A stretch of 6,924 nucleotides of DNA from Clostridia bacterium (GTDB lineage: Bacteria > Bacillota > Clostridia > Monoglobales > Firm-18). This document shows, in pieces, positions 6,864 to 6,924 of the stretch (within the stretch, counting starts at the first letter, position 1; the number at the start of each line of letters is the position of its first letter). A program made the position numbers and the translations under genes. A model generated the notes under the pieces. The model ran no database searches. It was not told the DNA's origin and saw only the letters and a program-made list of their open reading frames with translations. The DNA is taken from NCBI GenBank assembly GCA_017408205.1, contig JAFQVC010000140.1:1-6924 (forward strand). The letters are read 5' to 3'.

Positions 6864-6924
6864 ATGAAAGTAAACATTATGACTTACAACACACAACATT
6901 GTGAACACTTTATTGAGAAGAAAA
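6864..6924 (+). CDS. Probable endonuclease/exonuclease/phosphatase (EEP) family protein, 3'-truncated by the window edge
   Basis: Only the first 20 codons are present. They read MKVNIMTYNTQHC and onward, which matches the first strand of the EEP fold (typically hydrophobic strand, then T-[FY]-N-x-Q-H). Asn9 would be the metal-site asparagine; the partner Glu lies beyond the edge. The fold includes DNase I-like nucleases, inositol-phosphate phosphatases and neutral sphingomyelinases, so no substrate can be named. GGGAG (6850-6854) precedes the ATG by 9 bases, and the gene follows the metallophosphoesterase by 17 bases, so the operon continues to the right. The call rests on a short motif and is moderate. 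Confidence 0.6.
   Translation, partial: MKVNIMTYNTQHCEHFIEKK

Noticed and set aside
1..6924. CRISPR array, tRNA, IS element or phage/defence genes
   Set aside because: No repeat-spacer pattern, no cloverleaf-like segment in the short spacers, no inverted terminal repeats, and all coding space is taken by metabolic and transport genes.

Overview
The window is AT-rich, gene-dense DNA carrying seven genes, all on the + strand. Strong GGAG-type Shine-Dalgarno sites, AGA-rich arginine codons and the protein families point to a low-GC Bacillota, most likely a gut- or rumen-type Clostridia. No rRNA, tRNA, phage, IS or CRISPR sequence is visible, so the organism call is an inference from style and gene content.

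Layout: (1) 1-1383, the 3' part of a GH20 family glycoside hydrolase (beta-N-acetylhexosaminidase type), open at the left edge. (2) 1384-1449, the longest spacer (66 bases), which holds a good candidate extended -10 promoter. (3) 1450-2799, a MATE family exporter. (4) 2801-3436, a small SGNH/GDSL hydrolase. (5) 3433-4368, an AEC (auxin efflux carrier) family permease, overlapping its neighbour by ATGA. (6) 4380-5705, a zinc-hydrolase-like member of the neutral ceramidase superfamily. (7) 5725-6846, a calcineurin-like metallophosphoesterase. (8) 6864 to the right edge, the first 20 codons of a probable endonuclease/exonuclease/phosphatase (EEP) family protein. From the MATE gene onward the gaps are 1, -4, 11, 19 and 17 bases, each start has its own ribosome site, and no terminator-like hairpin is seen. 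This looks like one transcription unit that runs past the right edge.

The genes read as a catabolic cassette: a glycosidase, an esterase/deacylase, an amidase-like metalloenzyme and two phosphoesterase-type metalloenzymes, with two transporters. None of the five complete proteins shows an N-terminal secretion signal (the GH20 N-terminus is not visible), so the work would be intracellular, on fragments already imported. One tempting but unproven reading is dismantling of a glycolipid or an acylated amino-sugar conjugate. GH20, neutral-ceramidase and EEP (sphingomyelinase fold) families together recall glycosphingolipid breakdown. However, the ceramidase-like protein has Asn where true neutral ceramidases carry their nucleophilic Ser, so its substrate is probably something else. 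The ceramidase-like / metallophosphoesterase / EEP trio is the part most worth following up.
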